From: an uncultured Pelagibacteraceae bacterium
GTDB lineage: Bacteria > Pseudomonadota > Alphaproteobacteria > Pelagibacterales > Pelagibacteraceae
Assembly (NCBI GenBank): GCA_902514605.1
Contig: CABXRL010000002.1
Location: 1 to 60,652 of the forward strand
Direction: 5' to 3'
DNA length: 60,652 nucleotides
Below the pieces are notes generated by a model. The model had not been told where the DNA came from, ran no database searches, and was given only the letters and a program-made list of their open reading frames with translations. Positions 1 to 8,567 of the stretch are shown here, piece after piece (position 1 is the stretch's first letter; each line of letters starts with the position of its first letter). A program made the translations under genes and the position numbers.

Positions 1-1220
1 TTCATCATCTGAATTATTTTTCCTGGTAAAGATCCAATATAAGTTCTTCTATGTCCTCTGATTTCAGCTTCATCTCTCATCCCACCAACTGACATTCTAA
101 CAAATTCTCTATTTGTAGCTTTAGCAATTGACTTTCCTAAAGATGTTTTACCAACTCCAGGCGGTCCTACTAAACACAAAATAGGGCCTTTAATCTTACC
201 CATTCTTTTTTGAACTGCCAAAAATTCTATAATTCTCTCTTTAATTTTTTCTAATCCAAAATGATCCTTATCTAAAACATTCAGAGCCTTATTTAAATCA
301 ATATCAACTTCACTTTTTTTAAACCATGGTAAATCTATCATCCAATCAAGATAATTTCTAACAACAGTGGCCTCGGCTGACATGGGACTCATATTTTTTA
401 ATTTCTTAAGTTCCTGAAGACATTTTTTTTCAACATCTTTGGGCATCTTAGATTTTAAAATAGATTTATTCAGATTTGCGCTTTCGTCTTTGCCATCTTC
501 AATTTCACCTAATTCTTTTTGGATCGCTTTCAGTTGTTCATTTAAATAATACTCTCTTTGAGTTTTTTCCATTTGTGTTTTAACTCTGCCCCTAATTCTT
601 TTTTCAACACCAATAATACTTGTTTCATTTTCCATTATTTTAATTATCGAGTTAAGTCTTTTCTTTACATCTAAAGTTTCAAAAATCCGTTGTTTCTCTG
701 ATATAGATGCAGATAAATGTGAAGCTATGTTGTCACCGATTTGTGAGGGGTCTTTTAGCTGTTTTATACTATTGATAGTTTCGCTAGAAATTTTCTTATT
801 AATTGACGTTAATTTTTCTAATCTTCTTAGCGCCGTAACCGCCAAAGGATAAAGATCCTCGTTTTTTTCGTTTTCATCTTTTGAATGAGTATAATCACAG
901 GTTATAAACTTTTGATTGTCGTTAAATTCTAAAATCTTTACTCTTCTAATTCCTTCTACTAAAACTTTAACTGTACCATCTGGAAGTTTTAAAAGTTGTA
1001 AAATATTGCCTTCACAACCCTGCAAAAAAATATCAGTTTTTTTTGGATCATCTATTTCAGAATTCTTTTGAGTGACGAGAATGATCTTTTTCTCCTTTTT
1101 CATTACCTCATTCAATGCTGTAATTGATTTATCTCTACCTACAAATAAAGGTATTACCATACTTGGGAAAACAACTATATCTCTTAAAGGTAATAGGGGT
1201 AATGTAAATTTAACGTCCAT
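1..1220 (-). CDS. lon: Lon ATP-dependent protease, N-terminal part (cut by window edge)
   Basis: This is the first ~406 codons of Lon, the soluble ATP-dependent AAA+ serine protease that degrades misfolded and regulatory proteins. Translation from the ATG at 1220 begins MDVKFTLPLLPLRDIVVFPS, the usual start of the Lon substrate-binding domain (LPLLPLRD..VFP). A long helical linker follows, then the Walker A motif GPPGVGKTSLGK near residue 350, close to its place in E. coli Lon (~356). The AAA+ core continues through RGHRRTYIGSLPGKI and leaves the window. The Walker B motif and the Ser-Lys protease domain lie outside. It is the last gene of the tig-clpP-clpX-lon run, 60 bp after clpX with no clear terminator between. 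Identification is firm. Confidence 0.97.
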   Translation of the reverse strand, partial: MDVKFTLPLLPLRDIVVFPSMVIPLFVGRDKSITALNEVMKKEKKIILVTQKNSEIDDPKKTDIFLQGCEGNILQLLKLPDGTVKVLVEGIRRVKILEFNDNQKFITCDYTHSKDENEKNEDLYPLAVTALRRLEKLTSINKKISSETINSIKQLKDPSQIGDNIASHLSASISEKQRIFETLDVKKRLNSIIKIMENETSIIGVEKRIRGRVKTQMEKTQREYYLNEQLKAIQKELGEIEDGKDESANLNKSILKSKMPKDVEKKCLQELKKLKNMSPMSAEATVVRNYLDWMIDLPWFKKSEVDIDLNKALNVLDKDHFGLEKIKERIIEFLAVQKRMGKIKGPILCLVGPPGVGKTSLGKSIAKATNREFVRMSVGGMRDEAEIRGHRRTYIGSLPGKIIQMM

Positions 1221-1280
1221 TTAATTAATATGGATATTAAATAAAATATTGCAATAGATTTTTATGACTTATTAGTGATA

Positions 1281-2552
1281 TTAAGCCGCTGTGGTTTTAT
1301 TTGATTTTATTGAAGCCGAATCAGCTTTGGAGTGGATTAATATTGGCTGAGAAAGTCCTTTTGCAGAATTTGCATCAACTATTACCTCCTGAATATTTTC
1401 CATGCCTGGTAGATCATACATCGTTTTTAATAAAATATTTTCCATTATAGCTCTTAAACCCCTTGCCCCAGTTTTCTTCTTAATTGCTTTTAGAGCTATT
1501 TCTTTTAAGGCATTTTCTTTAAAAGTTAATTTTGCTCCATCTAATTTAAATAATTCTTGATATTGTTTAGTTAAGGAATTTTTAGGCTCTTGTATAATTT
1601 TTATTAAAGATTTTACGTCTAAATCTTCTAATGTCGCAATCATAGGAAGTCTGCCAATAAACTCAGGTATCAATCCATACTTCAATAGATCTTCTGGTTC
1701 TAAGCTTTTCATCCATTCTCCAGTTTTTTTATCCTGAGTATTCTTAACATCAGCTCCAAAACCTATTGATGTGCCTTTGTCTCTTTGTGAAATTATTTTA
1801 TCTAAACCAGCGAATGCTCCACCACATATAAATAAAATATTTGTTGTGTCTACTTGTAAAAATTCTTGCTGTGGATGTTTTCTTCCTCCTTGAGGAGGAA
1901 CACTTGCAACTGTACCCTCCATAATTTTTAATAACGCTTGCTGAACACCCTCTCCAGATACATCTCTAGTAATTGATGGATTTTCCGACTTTCGACTAAT
2001 TTTATCGACCTCATCGATATATACGATACCTCTTTGGGCCTTTTCTACATTATAGTCAGCTGCCTGTAAAAGTTTTAATATAATGTTTTCAACATCTTCA
2101 CCAACATAACCTGCTTCGGTTAAAGTTGTTGCATCAGCCATGGTAAAAGGCACATCAAGAATTCTAGCTAAAGTTTGTGCTAATAAAGTTTTTCCACAAC
2201 CTGTTGGTCCTACTAAAAGAATATTGGATTTAGATAACTCAACATTTTTACTTGTTTTGTTTTCATAATTCAATCTTTTGTAATGATTGTGTACAGCAAC
2301 AGAAAGAACTTTTTTCGCATGCCCTTGGCCAATTACATAATCATCTAAAACTGCGCAAATTTCTTTTGGCGATGGAAGTCCATCCTGATGTTTTACAATC
2401 GTATCTTTGTTTTCTTCTTTAATAATATCCATACAAAGCTCAACACACTCATCACATATGAATACTGTAGGGCCAGCAATTAGTTTTCTTACTTCATGTT
2501 GGCTTTTTCCACAAAAAGAACAGTAAAGAATATTTTTATTATTTGTGCTCAT
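1281..2552 (-). CDS. clpX: ATP-dependent Clp protease ATP-binding subunit ClpX
   Basis: ClpX is the hexameric AAA+ unfoldase that recognises substrates and feeds them into the ClpP chamber. The N-terminal zinc-binding domain has Cys11, Cys14, Cys33 and Cys36. Walker A is GPTGCGKT (115-122) and Walker B is VYIDEVDK (177-184). The ClpP-docking loop IGF is at 263-265, and the sensor/arginine region [11 protein letters not shown] is further on. At 423 residues it is normal length. It lies 89 bp downstream of clpP and 60 bp upstream of lon, all on the minus strand, the classic alphaproteobacterial order. Nothing looks broken. Confidence 0.98.
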   Translation of the reverse strand: MSTNNKNILYCSFCGKSQHEVRKLIAGPTVFICDECVELCMDIIKEENKDTIVKHQDGLPSPKEICAVLDDYVIGQGHAKKVLSVAVHNHYKRLNYENKTSKNVELSKSNILLVGPTGCGKTLLAQTLARILDVPFTMADATTLTEAGYVGEDVENIILKLLQAADYNVEKAQRGIVYIDEVDKISRKSENPSITRDVSGEGVQQALLKIMEGTVASVPPQGGRKHPQQEFLQVDTTNILFICGGAFAGLDKIISQRDKGTSIGFGADVKNTQDKKTGEWMKSLEPEDLLKYGLIPEFIGRLPMIATLEDLDVKSLIKIIQEPKNSLTKQYQELFKLDGAKLTFKENALKEIALKAIKKKTGARGLRAIMENILLKTMYDLPGMENIQEVIVDANSAKGLSQPILIHSKADSASIKSNKTTAA

Positions 2553-2641
2553 AGTTTTTATAACGAATCAATATTACTACTTTATTATAAATAACTTTAT
2601 ATGATCAAGTTCTATTATTAATAGTTACAATATATTGTGTT

Positions 2642-3253
2642 TTAAGATCTTTTCTCAACAACTTCGTCTACCAACCCAAAATCTTTTGCAACATCAGCTG
2701 TCATAAAATTATCTCTTTCAAGCGCAGACTTGATTTCTTCTACCGATTTTCCAGTATGTTTTGAATATATTTGATTTAACCTATCTTTTAAATTTAAAAC
2801 TTCTTTTGCATGAATCTCTATGTCTGTGGCTTGTCCTTGAAAACCAGCAGAAGGCTGATGAACCATAATTCTAGAATTAGGCAATGAAAATCTTTTACCT
2901 TTGCTCCCTGAAGCTAATAAAAAGGAGCCCATGGAAGCAGCTTGGCCAATACATAGGGTTGAAATTTCTGGTTTAATATATTGCATGGTATCATAAATAC
3001 CTAAACCAGCTGTGACTAAACCACCTGGACTATTTATGTAAAAATAAATTTCTTTTTTTGGGTCCTCCGCTTCTAAGAATAAAAGTTGGGCAGTTACTAA
3101 AGAGGCAACAGTATCATTTATTTGACCTGTTAAAAAAATTATTCTTTCTTTTAAAAGTCTGGAATAGATATCATAAGCTCTTTCTCCCTTGTTAGATTGT
3201 TCAACAACCATGGGAACCAGAGTATTCATGTGTTCAGCAATTTTTGTTGTCAT
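2642..3253 (-). CDS. clpP: ATP-dependent Clp protease proteolytic subunit ClpP
   Basis: ClpP is the serine peptidase that forms the tetradecameric barrel partnered with ClpX. The catalytic triad is visible as Ser107 (GQAASMGS), His132 (MVHQP) and Asp181 (ERDNF). The Ser-His spacing of 25 and His-Asp spacing of 49 match the E. coli enzyme. At 203 residues it is full length. It sits between tig (32 bp upstream) and clpX (89 bp downstream) on the same strand, so the chaperone and the protease are probably co-transcribed. Confidence 0.98.
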   Translation of the reverse strand: MTTKIAEHMNTLVPMVVEQSNKGERAYDIYSRLLKERIIFLTGQINDTVASLVTAQLLFLEAEDPKKEIYFYINSPGGLVTAGLGIYDTMQYIKPEISTLCIGQAASMGSFLLASGSKGKRFSLPNSRIMVHQPSAGFQGQATDIEIHAKEVLNLKDRLNQIYSKHTGKSVEEIKSALERDNFMTADVAKDFGLVDEVVEKRS

Positions 3254-3285
3254 AAATTGATTCGTATTATTTATACAACTTGTAC

Positions 3286-4710
3286 TTACTTTTTACTAAC
3301 TTTTTTTATTTTAGATTTTGATTTAGCTGATTTTACACTAGATTTGGTACTTGCAGTTTTTTTAGGTTCTGGTTTTTTTTCTTTAACTTCTTTTTTATCT
3401 ATTAAATCATTATTTTCTTTTTTTTGTGAATCTTTCAAAATTTTTTCAGCTTCATCCTTTGTAACCTCTTTAAGAATTGCTTTTGCTTTTTCCTTAATAC
3501 TAGAGATAATTTTTTCTTCATAGACAGTTCCTCTTAAGCTTGCCAGTGCTGATTGATTTTTTTGGTAAAAATCCATTACCATTTTTTCTTGTCCTGGCAT
3601 CATTCTTATTTGTTTTTGAACTTCAGCTTGCAATTCTTGCTCTGAAACTTTTATTTTATTTTGTTCTCCAAACTCATTAAGAATTAAACCGACTTTTATT
3701 CTTTTTTTTGCAACTTCCTCAAAATTTTTTTGACTTTTTTTTGCATCCTCATCTTTCATTCCCTGAGAAAGTATCTTAACTTCTTCTTCAATTAGGTTTT
3801 CTGGGATTTCGTTAACATTAATTTTTTCTATTTCTTTTAATATTTGATTTTTAGATAGTCTATCTAATGAATTTTTGTACTCATCATTTATTTGTTTTGC
3901 TATTAAGGACTTTAGATCTTTAAGGTCTTTTGCTCCCAAATTTTTTGCAAATTCATCATTAATAACTACTTTTTCAGGATTTTTTATTGAAGTAACTTTG
4001 CATTTAAATTTTGCTTTTTTATTAACTAAATTTTTTTCAGGAAAATTTTCTGGTAATACAGCTTCAACTAATTTTTCATCATCTTTTTTCACACCAATTA
4101 ATTGTTTATCAAAACCTTTTAAAAATAAATCTTTGCCTAATGTCAATTGGGTGTTCTTTCCTTCATCACCTTTAAATGGTTTGTCATCAACTGTAGCTTT
4201 ATAATCAAATATAACCAAATCTCCCTCTTTTGCTTTAGTATCAGTTGGAGACTCTTTAAAATTAGGTTGATTTTTTGCGATTTCATTTATTCGTTTATCA
4301 GTTTCTTTTTCGTCAATTTTAACAGTGTATTGATCAAATTTTATATTTTCTATAGATTTAGTTTCAACTTTTGGAAGTTCGGTTACAGAAATTACATACT
4401 CAAGTTCTTTATCTTCACCATATGTTTTTAAATCTAATTTTGGTTGTCCGGCAGGTTTAATTTCATTTTCCTGTAAAGCTTTAGTAGAGGTTTCTTTTAT
4501 TACTTTATCCAAAACTTCACTGAAAACTGCCTTTCCAAATTGTCTCTTCAGAATCTCTCTGGGAACCTTACCTGGTCTAAAACCTTTAAGATTTATTGTT
4601 CCTTTTATTTCCTCATATTTTTCATCCATGTAAGTATTCATAGTTTTCTTATCTATAAGTACTTTGAGATCTTTGTTTAAACCTTTTTTATTTTCTATAG
4701 TTACCTTCAT
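3286..4710 (-). CDS. tig: Trigger factor, ribosome-associated chaperone and prolyl isomerase
   Basis: Trigger factor binds the ribosomal exit tunnel and shields nascent chains. The ribosome-docking signature GFRPGKVP is at residues 43-50. An FKBP-like PPIase domain follows at roughly 160-245, then the long helical arms. At 474 residues it is somewhat longer than the usual 430-450, because of a C-terminal tail very rich in Lys, Ser and Glu that ends [15 protein letters not shown]. Such lysine-rich tails are low complexity and their role is unclear. It heads the tig-clpP-clpX-lon run, 11 bp from the preceding tRNA-Leu gene. Confidence 0.95.
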   Translation of the reverse strand: MKVTIENKKGLNKDLKVLIDKKTMNTYMDEKYEEIKGTINLKGFRPGKVPREILKRQFGKAVFSEVLDKVIKETSTKALQENEIKPAGQPKLDLKTYGEDKELEYVISVTELPKVETKSIENIKFDQYTVKIDEKETDKRINEIAKNQPNFKESPTDTKAKEGDLVIFDYKATVDDKPFKGDEGKNTQLTLGKDLFLKGFDKQLIGVKKDDEKLVEAVLPENFPEKNLVNKKAKFKCKVTSIKNPEKVVINDEFAKNLGAKDLKDLKSLIAKQINDEYKNSLDRLSKNQILKEIEKINVNEIPENLIEEEVKILSQGMKDEDAKKSQKNFEEVAKKRIKVGLILNEFGEQNKIKVSEQELQAEVQKQIRMMPGQEKMVMDFYQKNQSALASLRGTVYEEKIISSIKEKAKAILKEVTKDEAEKILKDSQKKENNDLIDKKEVKEKKPEPKKTASTKSSVKSAKSKSKIKKVSKK

Positions 4711-4721
4711 AAATTTTTAAA

Positions 4722-4806
4722 TGGTAGGGCGAAAAGGACTCGAACCTTCACAGATTGCTCTATTGGTTCCTAAGACCAACGCGTCTACCAATTCCGCCAT
4801 CGCCCC
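4722..4806 (-). tRNA. tRNA-Leu (anticodon UAG)
   Basis: Read on the minus strand the gene folds as a class II tRNA. The 7-bp acceptor stem is GGGGCGA/UCGCCCU, with a G-U first pair, followed by discriminator A and an encoded CCA (4722-4724). The D-loop carries GGTAGACGCG. The anticodon stem TTGGT/ACCAA encloses loop CTTAGGA with anticodon TAG at 4770-4772. A short variable arm and the T-loop GGTTCGAGTCC follow. The 85-nt length including CCA and the extra arm fit tRNA-Leu reading CUN codons. It lies just upstream of tig and may share its transcript. Confidence 0.95.
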
Positions 4807-4894
4807 ACAAATTAATTGGTTTTATATATTATTGAAACTATTTGTCCAACGACAATTATTGTAAATTATATTAAAATTCCTTTATAATATTAAT

Positions 4895-5146
4895 ATGATT
4901 GTTTCACCATGTATCAGTATTTGTAAAACAGATCCTAAAACAGGATATTGCTATGGATGTGGAAGAACTAATGAAGAAAAAAAAATTTGGAAGGTTGAAG
5001 AAACTAAGGATCAATGGAAAAAAGAGAACTTAAATACTATAAAAAAAAGACTAACTGGGTGGCAATTAGAAAGTTTTGAAGAGTCCTATACATATAAAAT
5101 TGAAAATGGTATTTCTTTATTTAAAAAAAATTTAAAAAATGAGTAA
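4895..5146 (+). CDS. DUF1289 family cysteine-motif protein
   Basis: An 83-residue protein with the DUF1289 pattern: SPCISICKTDP, then GYCYGCGRT. It carries Cys6, Cys10, Cys19 and Cys22 in an arrangement that could hold zinc or an Fe-S cluster. A conserved W and the motif ..KKRL follow. The family is widespread in proteobacteria and has no established function. It heads a chain of three overlapping small genes; its stop overlaps the next start in ATGAGTAA. The family call is good but the biochemical role is unknown. Confidence 0.85.
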   Translation: MIVSPCISICKTDPKTGYCYGCGRTNEEKKIWKVEETKDQWKKENLNTIKKRLTGWQLESFEESYTYKIENGISLFKKNLKNE

Positions 5147-5312
5147 AACTACAATAGTAATAATCATATACATTTTAGGACTCATCTTTGGAGCATTGTT
5201 TCTTAAGATTTGGAGCGCAGATACGAGTGTTTTTAAAGGTCTTTTAGGTCTCGGTTGGACGGCTTTACTTTTAATCGGATTATTTTTTGCCGAGAAATAT
5301 GAAAAAAATTAG
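5139..5312 (+). CDS. Small two-helix membrane protein (57 aa), unknown
   Basis: Starting at the ATG inside the DUF1289 stop overlap (ATGAGTAA), this frame encodes 57 residues. Two hydrophobic segments, roughly 5-24 and 37-51, are separated by a short loop (KIWSADTSVFKGLLG). The C-terminus is charged (AEKYEKN). The 8-nt overlap upstream and the 14-nt overlap with the next gene's ATG at 5299 suggest translational coupling. I do not recognise a family. Confidence 0.7.
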   Translation: MSKTTIVIIIYILGLIFGALFLKIWSADTSVFKGLLGLGWTALLLIGLFFAEKYEKN

Positions 5313-5721
5313 TATCCTAATAATTTCTTTTTTAATTTTTTTACCTATTCAACAGTCAAAATCAGAAATAATTGTAATGAGTATGTGTGACGACAAGCAA
5401 GATGAGTTTCTCAAAAATGAATATGTTCTAAATCTCGACGAGCTAATAATGACTAGAAGTTATGTTTACAAAGAAAAAACTTTTAAAAAGTATAAGAAAA
5501 CTGATTTAAGTATTAAAAAAGCTAATACCTATGTTCGAAATATATATGAAGAAGATGGAAAAATATTTACTCATAAACATGGTTACCCTCAATTTTATAC
5601 TCAAATTTTAATTGAAAAAGGTAAATCAGAAATCTTTATGAAGTCAGTTTTAAACAATGAAGAAGGCTTGTCAAAAATTTCGACTTGTAAAAAAGTAGAA
5701 AAGTTTGAAAAAGAAAGTTAA
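5299..5721 (+). CDS. Secreted small protein of unknown function
   Basis: I place the start at the ATG at 5299 (MKKISILIISFLIFLPIQQS), which gives a clean signal peptide, rather than an in-frame TTG at 5287. The 140-residue product has a Lys-rich start, a hydrophobic core and likely cleavage near QQSKSE. The mature part is hydrophilic with two cysteines (MCDDKQ and STCKKV), one near each end, that could pair in the periplasm. It overlaps the preceding small membrane protein by 14 nt and converges with a tiny minus-strand gene, the two stop codons overlapping. I know no family for it. Confidence 0.75.
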   Translation: MKKISILIISFLIFLPIQQSKSEIIVMSMCDDKQDEFLKNEYVLNLDELIMTRSYVYKEKTFKKYKKTDLSIKKANTYVRNIYEEDGKIFTHKHGYPQFYTQILIEKGKSEIFMKSVLNNEEGLSKISTCKKVEKFEKES

Positions 5722-5843
5722 GACTTTTTTTTATTTTTAGTAAAGTTTCTTTTTTTCGAAGTGAAACGATTATTTGTAATATTGCTTCTGTGTTTAGCAT
5801 AAGCCTGCTTTTGGGCTTGTTTCATTGCTCGTTTAGACGACAT
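5718..5843 (-). CDS. Tiny basic protein (41 aa), unknown
   Basis: From the ATG at 5843 this frame encodes 41 residues beginning MSSKRAMKQAQKQAYAKHRS and ending in a Lys/Arg/Asn-rich tail. No hydrophobic stretch is present. The composition resembles small RNA- or ribosome-binding peptides, but no motif is diagnostic. Its stop overlaps the stop of the convergent secreted-protein gene (5718-5721). It fills the gap between two real genes almost exactly, which supports it being coding. Function unknown. Confidence 0.55.
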   Translation of the reverse strand: MSSKRAMKQAQKQAYAKHRSNITNNRFTSKKRNFTKNKKKS

Positions 5844-5849
5844 AATATT

Positions 5850-6407
5850 TTAGTAATTTGTTTTAAATGTTCCTACTATATTAAATTTTTTATCTGAAAT
5901 AACTATTTCTCCAGATGAAGATGCATAATCCAAGGCCTCAGAAATAACAACATAGTGAGTAACTAATATCAAATTTTTTTTGCTTTCAAAGTTTTTTATA
6001 TATTTCATCAAATTTTTCATTTGTGATCTTTTATTTTTAGCAAACTTAGAGCTATAAAATGAGTTCAAAAAATTTTTTGTTTCATAAATTCCAAATGCTA
6101 AGCTTGAAGTATCTTTACATCTGCACCATTCACTTGAAAGCACTTTATCAATTTTAATTTTATTTTTCCTAAAAATTTCACCAATATATTTGGCTTGATT
6201 TCTTCCTTCATTGCTTAAATTTCTTTGCGTTGAACAATCGTTTAAATTGAAGTTTTTTGGATCACCACCTCCAGGTGCATATGCATGTCTTATAAATATT
6301 AATTTTCCACCATCTTTAAGTTCATTAGTTAAATTTTTATCTAAATCCGCTTTAACCAAACTAGTTAAGGCTATAAATATAACTATAAAAAATTTTATAA
6401 ATTTCAT
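5850..6407 (-). CDS. Exported histidine-phosphatase family protein (PGM-like)
   Basis: A 185-residue protein with an N-terminal signal peptide (MKFIKFFIVIFIALTSLVKA) and the histidine phosphatase core. The phosphate-accepting RHAYAP motif (RHG variant) lies near residues 40-45. LSNEGRNQAKYIGEIF, VLSSEWCRCKDTS and the second catalytic His in LVTHYVV follow. The usual RHG is RHA here, as in several periplasmic members. Substrate cannot be told; it could be a periplasmic phosphomonoesterase. Its start codon is only 3 nt from the divergent glycosylase start, so its promoter must lie within that neighbour or the transcript must be nearly leaderless. Confidence 0.88.
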   Translation of the reverse strand: MKFIKFFIVIFIALTSLVKADLDKNLTNELKDGGKLIFIRHAYAPGGGDPKNFNLNDCSTQRNLSNEGRNQAKYIGEIFRKNKIKIDKVLSSEWCRCKDTSSLAFGIYETKNFLNSFYSSKFAKNKRSQMKNLMKYIKNFESKKNLILVTHYVVISEALDYASSSGEIVISDKKFNIVGTFKTNY

Positions 6408-6410
6408 TTT

Positions 6411-7091
6411 ATGGATATTAGTTTAAGCGATTTAAATAAGACAATAATTAATTGTAAGAAATGTCCTAGATTAGTAAAATTTATAGACAAAGTTAGTATT
6501 AATAAAAGAAAACAAAATAAAGATGAAGTTTATTGGGGAAAACCCGTGCCAGGTTTTGGAGACTTGAATTCAAAACTAGCAATTATAGGTTTGGCACCAG
6601 CAGCTCATGGTGGCACTAGAACTGGTAGAGCCTTTACTGGAGATAAATCTGGTGATTTTTTATTTAAATGTTTATATGAGGCTGGAATTTCAAATTTACC
6701 ATTTTCAAAACATTTGAATGATAACTTAAGTTTAAAATCTACTTATATTACAAATATTCTTAAATGTGTTCCTCCTGAAGATAAACCATTGAGTAAAGAA
6801 ATATCAAATTGCTCTTATTTTTTTGATCAAGAAATTTTATCTTTGAAAAAATTAAAGGTAATAGTTACTTTAGGTAAGGTAGCTTTTGATAATTGTGCAA
6901 AATTATATAAACAAAAATTAAATATTAAAGAAAAGTTTATTTTTAAACATGGTAAAAAAAAAATTTTACCTAATGGCTTAATAATACTATCAAGTTACCA
7001 TCCGAGTCCTAGAAATGTTAATACAAAGTTAATTTCAACAAAAATGATGATAAATTTATTTAAAGAAGCAAAGAAACTTGCTAACTTTTAA
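6411..7091 (+). CDS. Uracil-DNA glycosylase, family 5-like (UdgB type)
   Basis: A DNA repair enzyme expected to remove uracil, and possibly hypoxanthine, from DNA. Motif A is GLAPAAHGG (60-68), followed by TRTGRAFTGDKSG, the form typical of family 5 rather than family 4 (GEAPG). Motif B HPSPRNVNT begins at His197. Cys15, Cys18, Cys119 and Cys134 are placed to bind the [4Fe-4S] cluster of this superfamily. Length 226 is normal. Its 3' end overlaps the convergent thioesterase gene by 11 nt. Confidence in the superfamily is high; family 5 rests on motif A. Confidence 0.92.
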   Translation: MDISLSDLNKTIINCKKCPRLVKFIDKVSINKRKQNKDEVYWGKPVPGFGDLNSKLAIIGLAPAAHGGTRTGRAFTGDKSGDFLFKCLYEAGISNLPFSKHLNDNLSLKSTYITNILKCVPPEDKPLSKEISNCSYFFDQEILSLKKLKVIVTLGKVAFDNCAKLYKQKLNIKEKFIFKHGKKKILPNGLIILSSYHPSPRNVNTKLISTKMMINLFKEAKKLANF

Positions 7092-7503
7092 TTGTATCAC
7101 AAAAATAAGGTTTAAATTTTGAGTAAATTTCATCTGGTATTTTTTTAGGTTTTCCTTTTATATCCACAAATACCAGCTGAATTTGTGCATCCACAATTTT
7201 ATCATCACCTCGTGTAATAATTTGATTCATTAAGAAAGATGTTTTGGTGACAGATTTTACAAAAGATCTGATTGTTAACTGGTCTTCCAGATAAGCAAAC
7301 TTTTTATACTCTATATTACAAGCTTTGACTATAATTAATGAGTTAAAATTTTCCTTCACTTTTTTATTACTATAGCCGATCGAATATAAAGCCTCTGTTC
7401 TTGCTCTTTCAAGAAATTTTAAATAATTGGCGTAATAAACTACTCCCTCCGAGTCTGTATCTTCATAGTATACTTTTAATTTGTGAAAGAAATTGTCGTG
7501 CAT
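7081..7503 (-). CDS. ybgC: YbgC-like acyl-CoA thioesterase (hotdog fold)
   Basis: A 140-residue single-hotdog thioesterase of the YbgC/4-hydroxybenzoyl-CoA thioesterase family. The signature YYEDTDSEGVVYYANYLKF spans residues 12-30, with the catalytic Asp at 17. The usual YHANY is YYANY here. The family hydrolyses acyl-CoA or acyl-ACP and in many proteobacteria is linked to the Tol-Pal system, but no tol genes are in this window, so the physiological link is unproven. It converges with the glycosylase gene. Confidence 0.88.
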   Translation of the reverse strand: MHDNFFHKLKVYYEDTDSEGVVYYANYLKFLERARTEALYSIGYSNKKVKENFNSLIIVKACNIEYKKFAYLEDQLTIRSFVKSVTKTSFLMNQIITRGDDKIVDAQIQLVFVDIKGKPKKIPDEIYSKFKPYFCDTIKS

Positions 7504-7560
7504 GTTTAAACTATATCAAAAAATTTTATATTTTATACAATCTAAGGTATAATATTTAAG

Positions 7561-7701
7561 ATGAATATTTTTGTGATTTGGCTAGTAATGGTAGTTGCAT
7601 GGAATTTTGGCTACCCACAAGCAAGTCCTTTAGAAGATGTTATTGTGGCTGTAATTTTATCTTTATTCAACCTTTGGTTAAAAAAATATCTAAAATTTTA
7701 A
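7561..7701 (+). CDS. Small membrane protein (46 aa), unknown
   Basis: The ATG at 7561 opens a 46-codon frame. One N-terminal hydrophobic segment (IFVIWLVMVVAWNFGYP) is followed by an acidic patch (PLEDV), a second hydrophobic segment (VAVILSLFNLWL) and a basic end (KKYLKF). The layout looks like a real two-helix membrane peptide. It ends one base before the stop of the convergent DUF3047 gene. No family recognised. Confidence 0.65.
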   Translation: MNIFVIWLVMVVAWNFGYPQASPLEDVIVAVILSLFNLWLKKYLKF

Positions 7702-8352
7702 TTATTCTGCTGAAAAGTAAATATTCTGATAATATGCTATAGACTTCATTTTTGAGTTGTCAGTATCAGACATTATAGCTAATCCATCTAATTCATTTAC
7801 ATCAAGATCATGAAATTTTTTGAAATCTTCTTTCACATTAGATTTTACAGTAACCCATTCATTTAAAGAGTTTTTGGTGCTTGACAAGACATTATCAACA
7901 GATTTTTTTGTGTAAGGGCTTGGCCAATTTAATCCAACATCATTATTACTTGAAAAAACATAATTTATTGCCCTATTTGACAGTGGTGTAGCTCCAGTTT
8001 TTTTAACAGCAAAAACCCTAGCTGCAAAATCGTGACCTTTTTTTGTATTTTCTTTTATTCCTTTTAAATCTTGCTCAATTTTCCAGGTGATATTTATAAA
8101 TGGTGTTTTATTTAAATCAATTTTGACCTCTTTACCAAGACCAGAAGCAGCATTATCAGCTACCGATTTTAAATAATTACCATTATCGTTAGCTCCAATA
8201 CTATAGACTGTTTTTTTGTCTGCCCCCCTTACCTTTCTTACTTGAAGCTGAGAAAGCTCTGACTCAGTAAACTCAAATACTTTTACTTCATTTGCGGATG
8301 AAAAATTAATTGTGATAAACACAAATACAAATATTTTAACTAAAATTTTCAT
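7702..8352 (-). CDS. DUF3047 family exported protein
   Basis: A 216-residue protein with a signal peptide (MKILVKIFVFVFITINFSSA) and the DUF3047 pattern: NITWKIEQDL, DFAARVFAVKK, LSNRAINYVFSSN, and a closing DLDVNELDGLAIMSDTDNS region. The fold is probably beta-sandwich and periplasmic; the family has no assigned function. It stands alone with small membrane-protein genes on both sides. Confidence 0.85.
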   Translation of the reverse strand: MKILVKIFVFVFITINFSSANEVKVFEFTESELSQLQVRKVRGADKKTVYSIGANDNGNYLKSVADNAASGLGKEVKIDLNKTPFINITWKIEQDLKGIKENTKKGHDFAARVFAVKKTGATPLSNRAINYVFSSNNDVGLNWPSPYTKKSVDNVLSSTKNSLNEWVTVKSNVKEDFKKFHDLDVNELDGLAIMSDTDNSKMKSIAYYQNIYFSAE

Positions 8353-8429
8353 AAAAAAAAATTTGTTAATACATTATTTTGACAAAATTTAAACATTCAA
8401 AGTACTATTTTGTATTTTATATCAAGTAT

Positions 8430-8567
8430 ATGAAGACAATTTCAATTTTTTTACTACTAATTTACTGGTCAATAATGATTTTTGCACCAGTTATATCTAA
8501 AGATATAAAATTCAGTAGGGCTAAAATTAACAGCGTCAAAATATTGGAGAAAAAACTTCATATTTAA
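8430..8567 (+). CDS. Small single-pass membrane or secreted peptide (45 aa)
   Basis: The likely start is the ATG at 8430 (MKTISIFLLLIYWSIMIFAP) rather than an upstream TTG at 8379. One hydrophobic helix is followed by a basic tail (KDIKFSRAKINSVKILEKKL). It could be an inner-membrane peptide or a short signal-anchored protein. Its end overlaps the convergent SDR gene by 4 nt. No family known; it is a weak coding call based on layout alone. Confidence 0.5.
   Translation: MKTISIFLLLIYWSIMIFAPVISKDIKFSRAKINSVKILEKKLHI

Noticed and set aside
3197..3523. 108-residue frame antisense to clpP and tig
   Set aside because: Phe/Leu/Ser-rich shadow of the lysine-rich trigger factor tail; no ribosome site and the opposite strand is certain.
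5287..5298. TTG start for the secreted protein
   Set aside because: It would put MPRN before the signal peptide; the ATG at 5299 gives a standard signal sequence.
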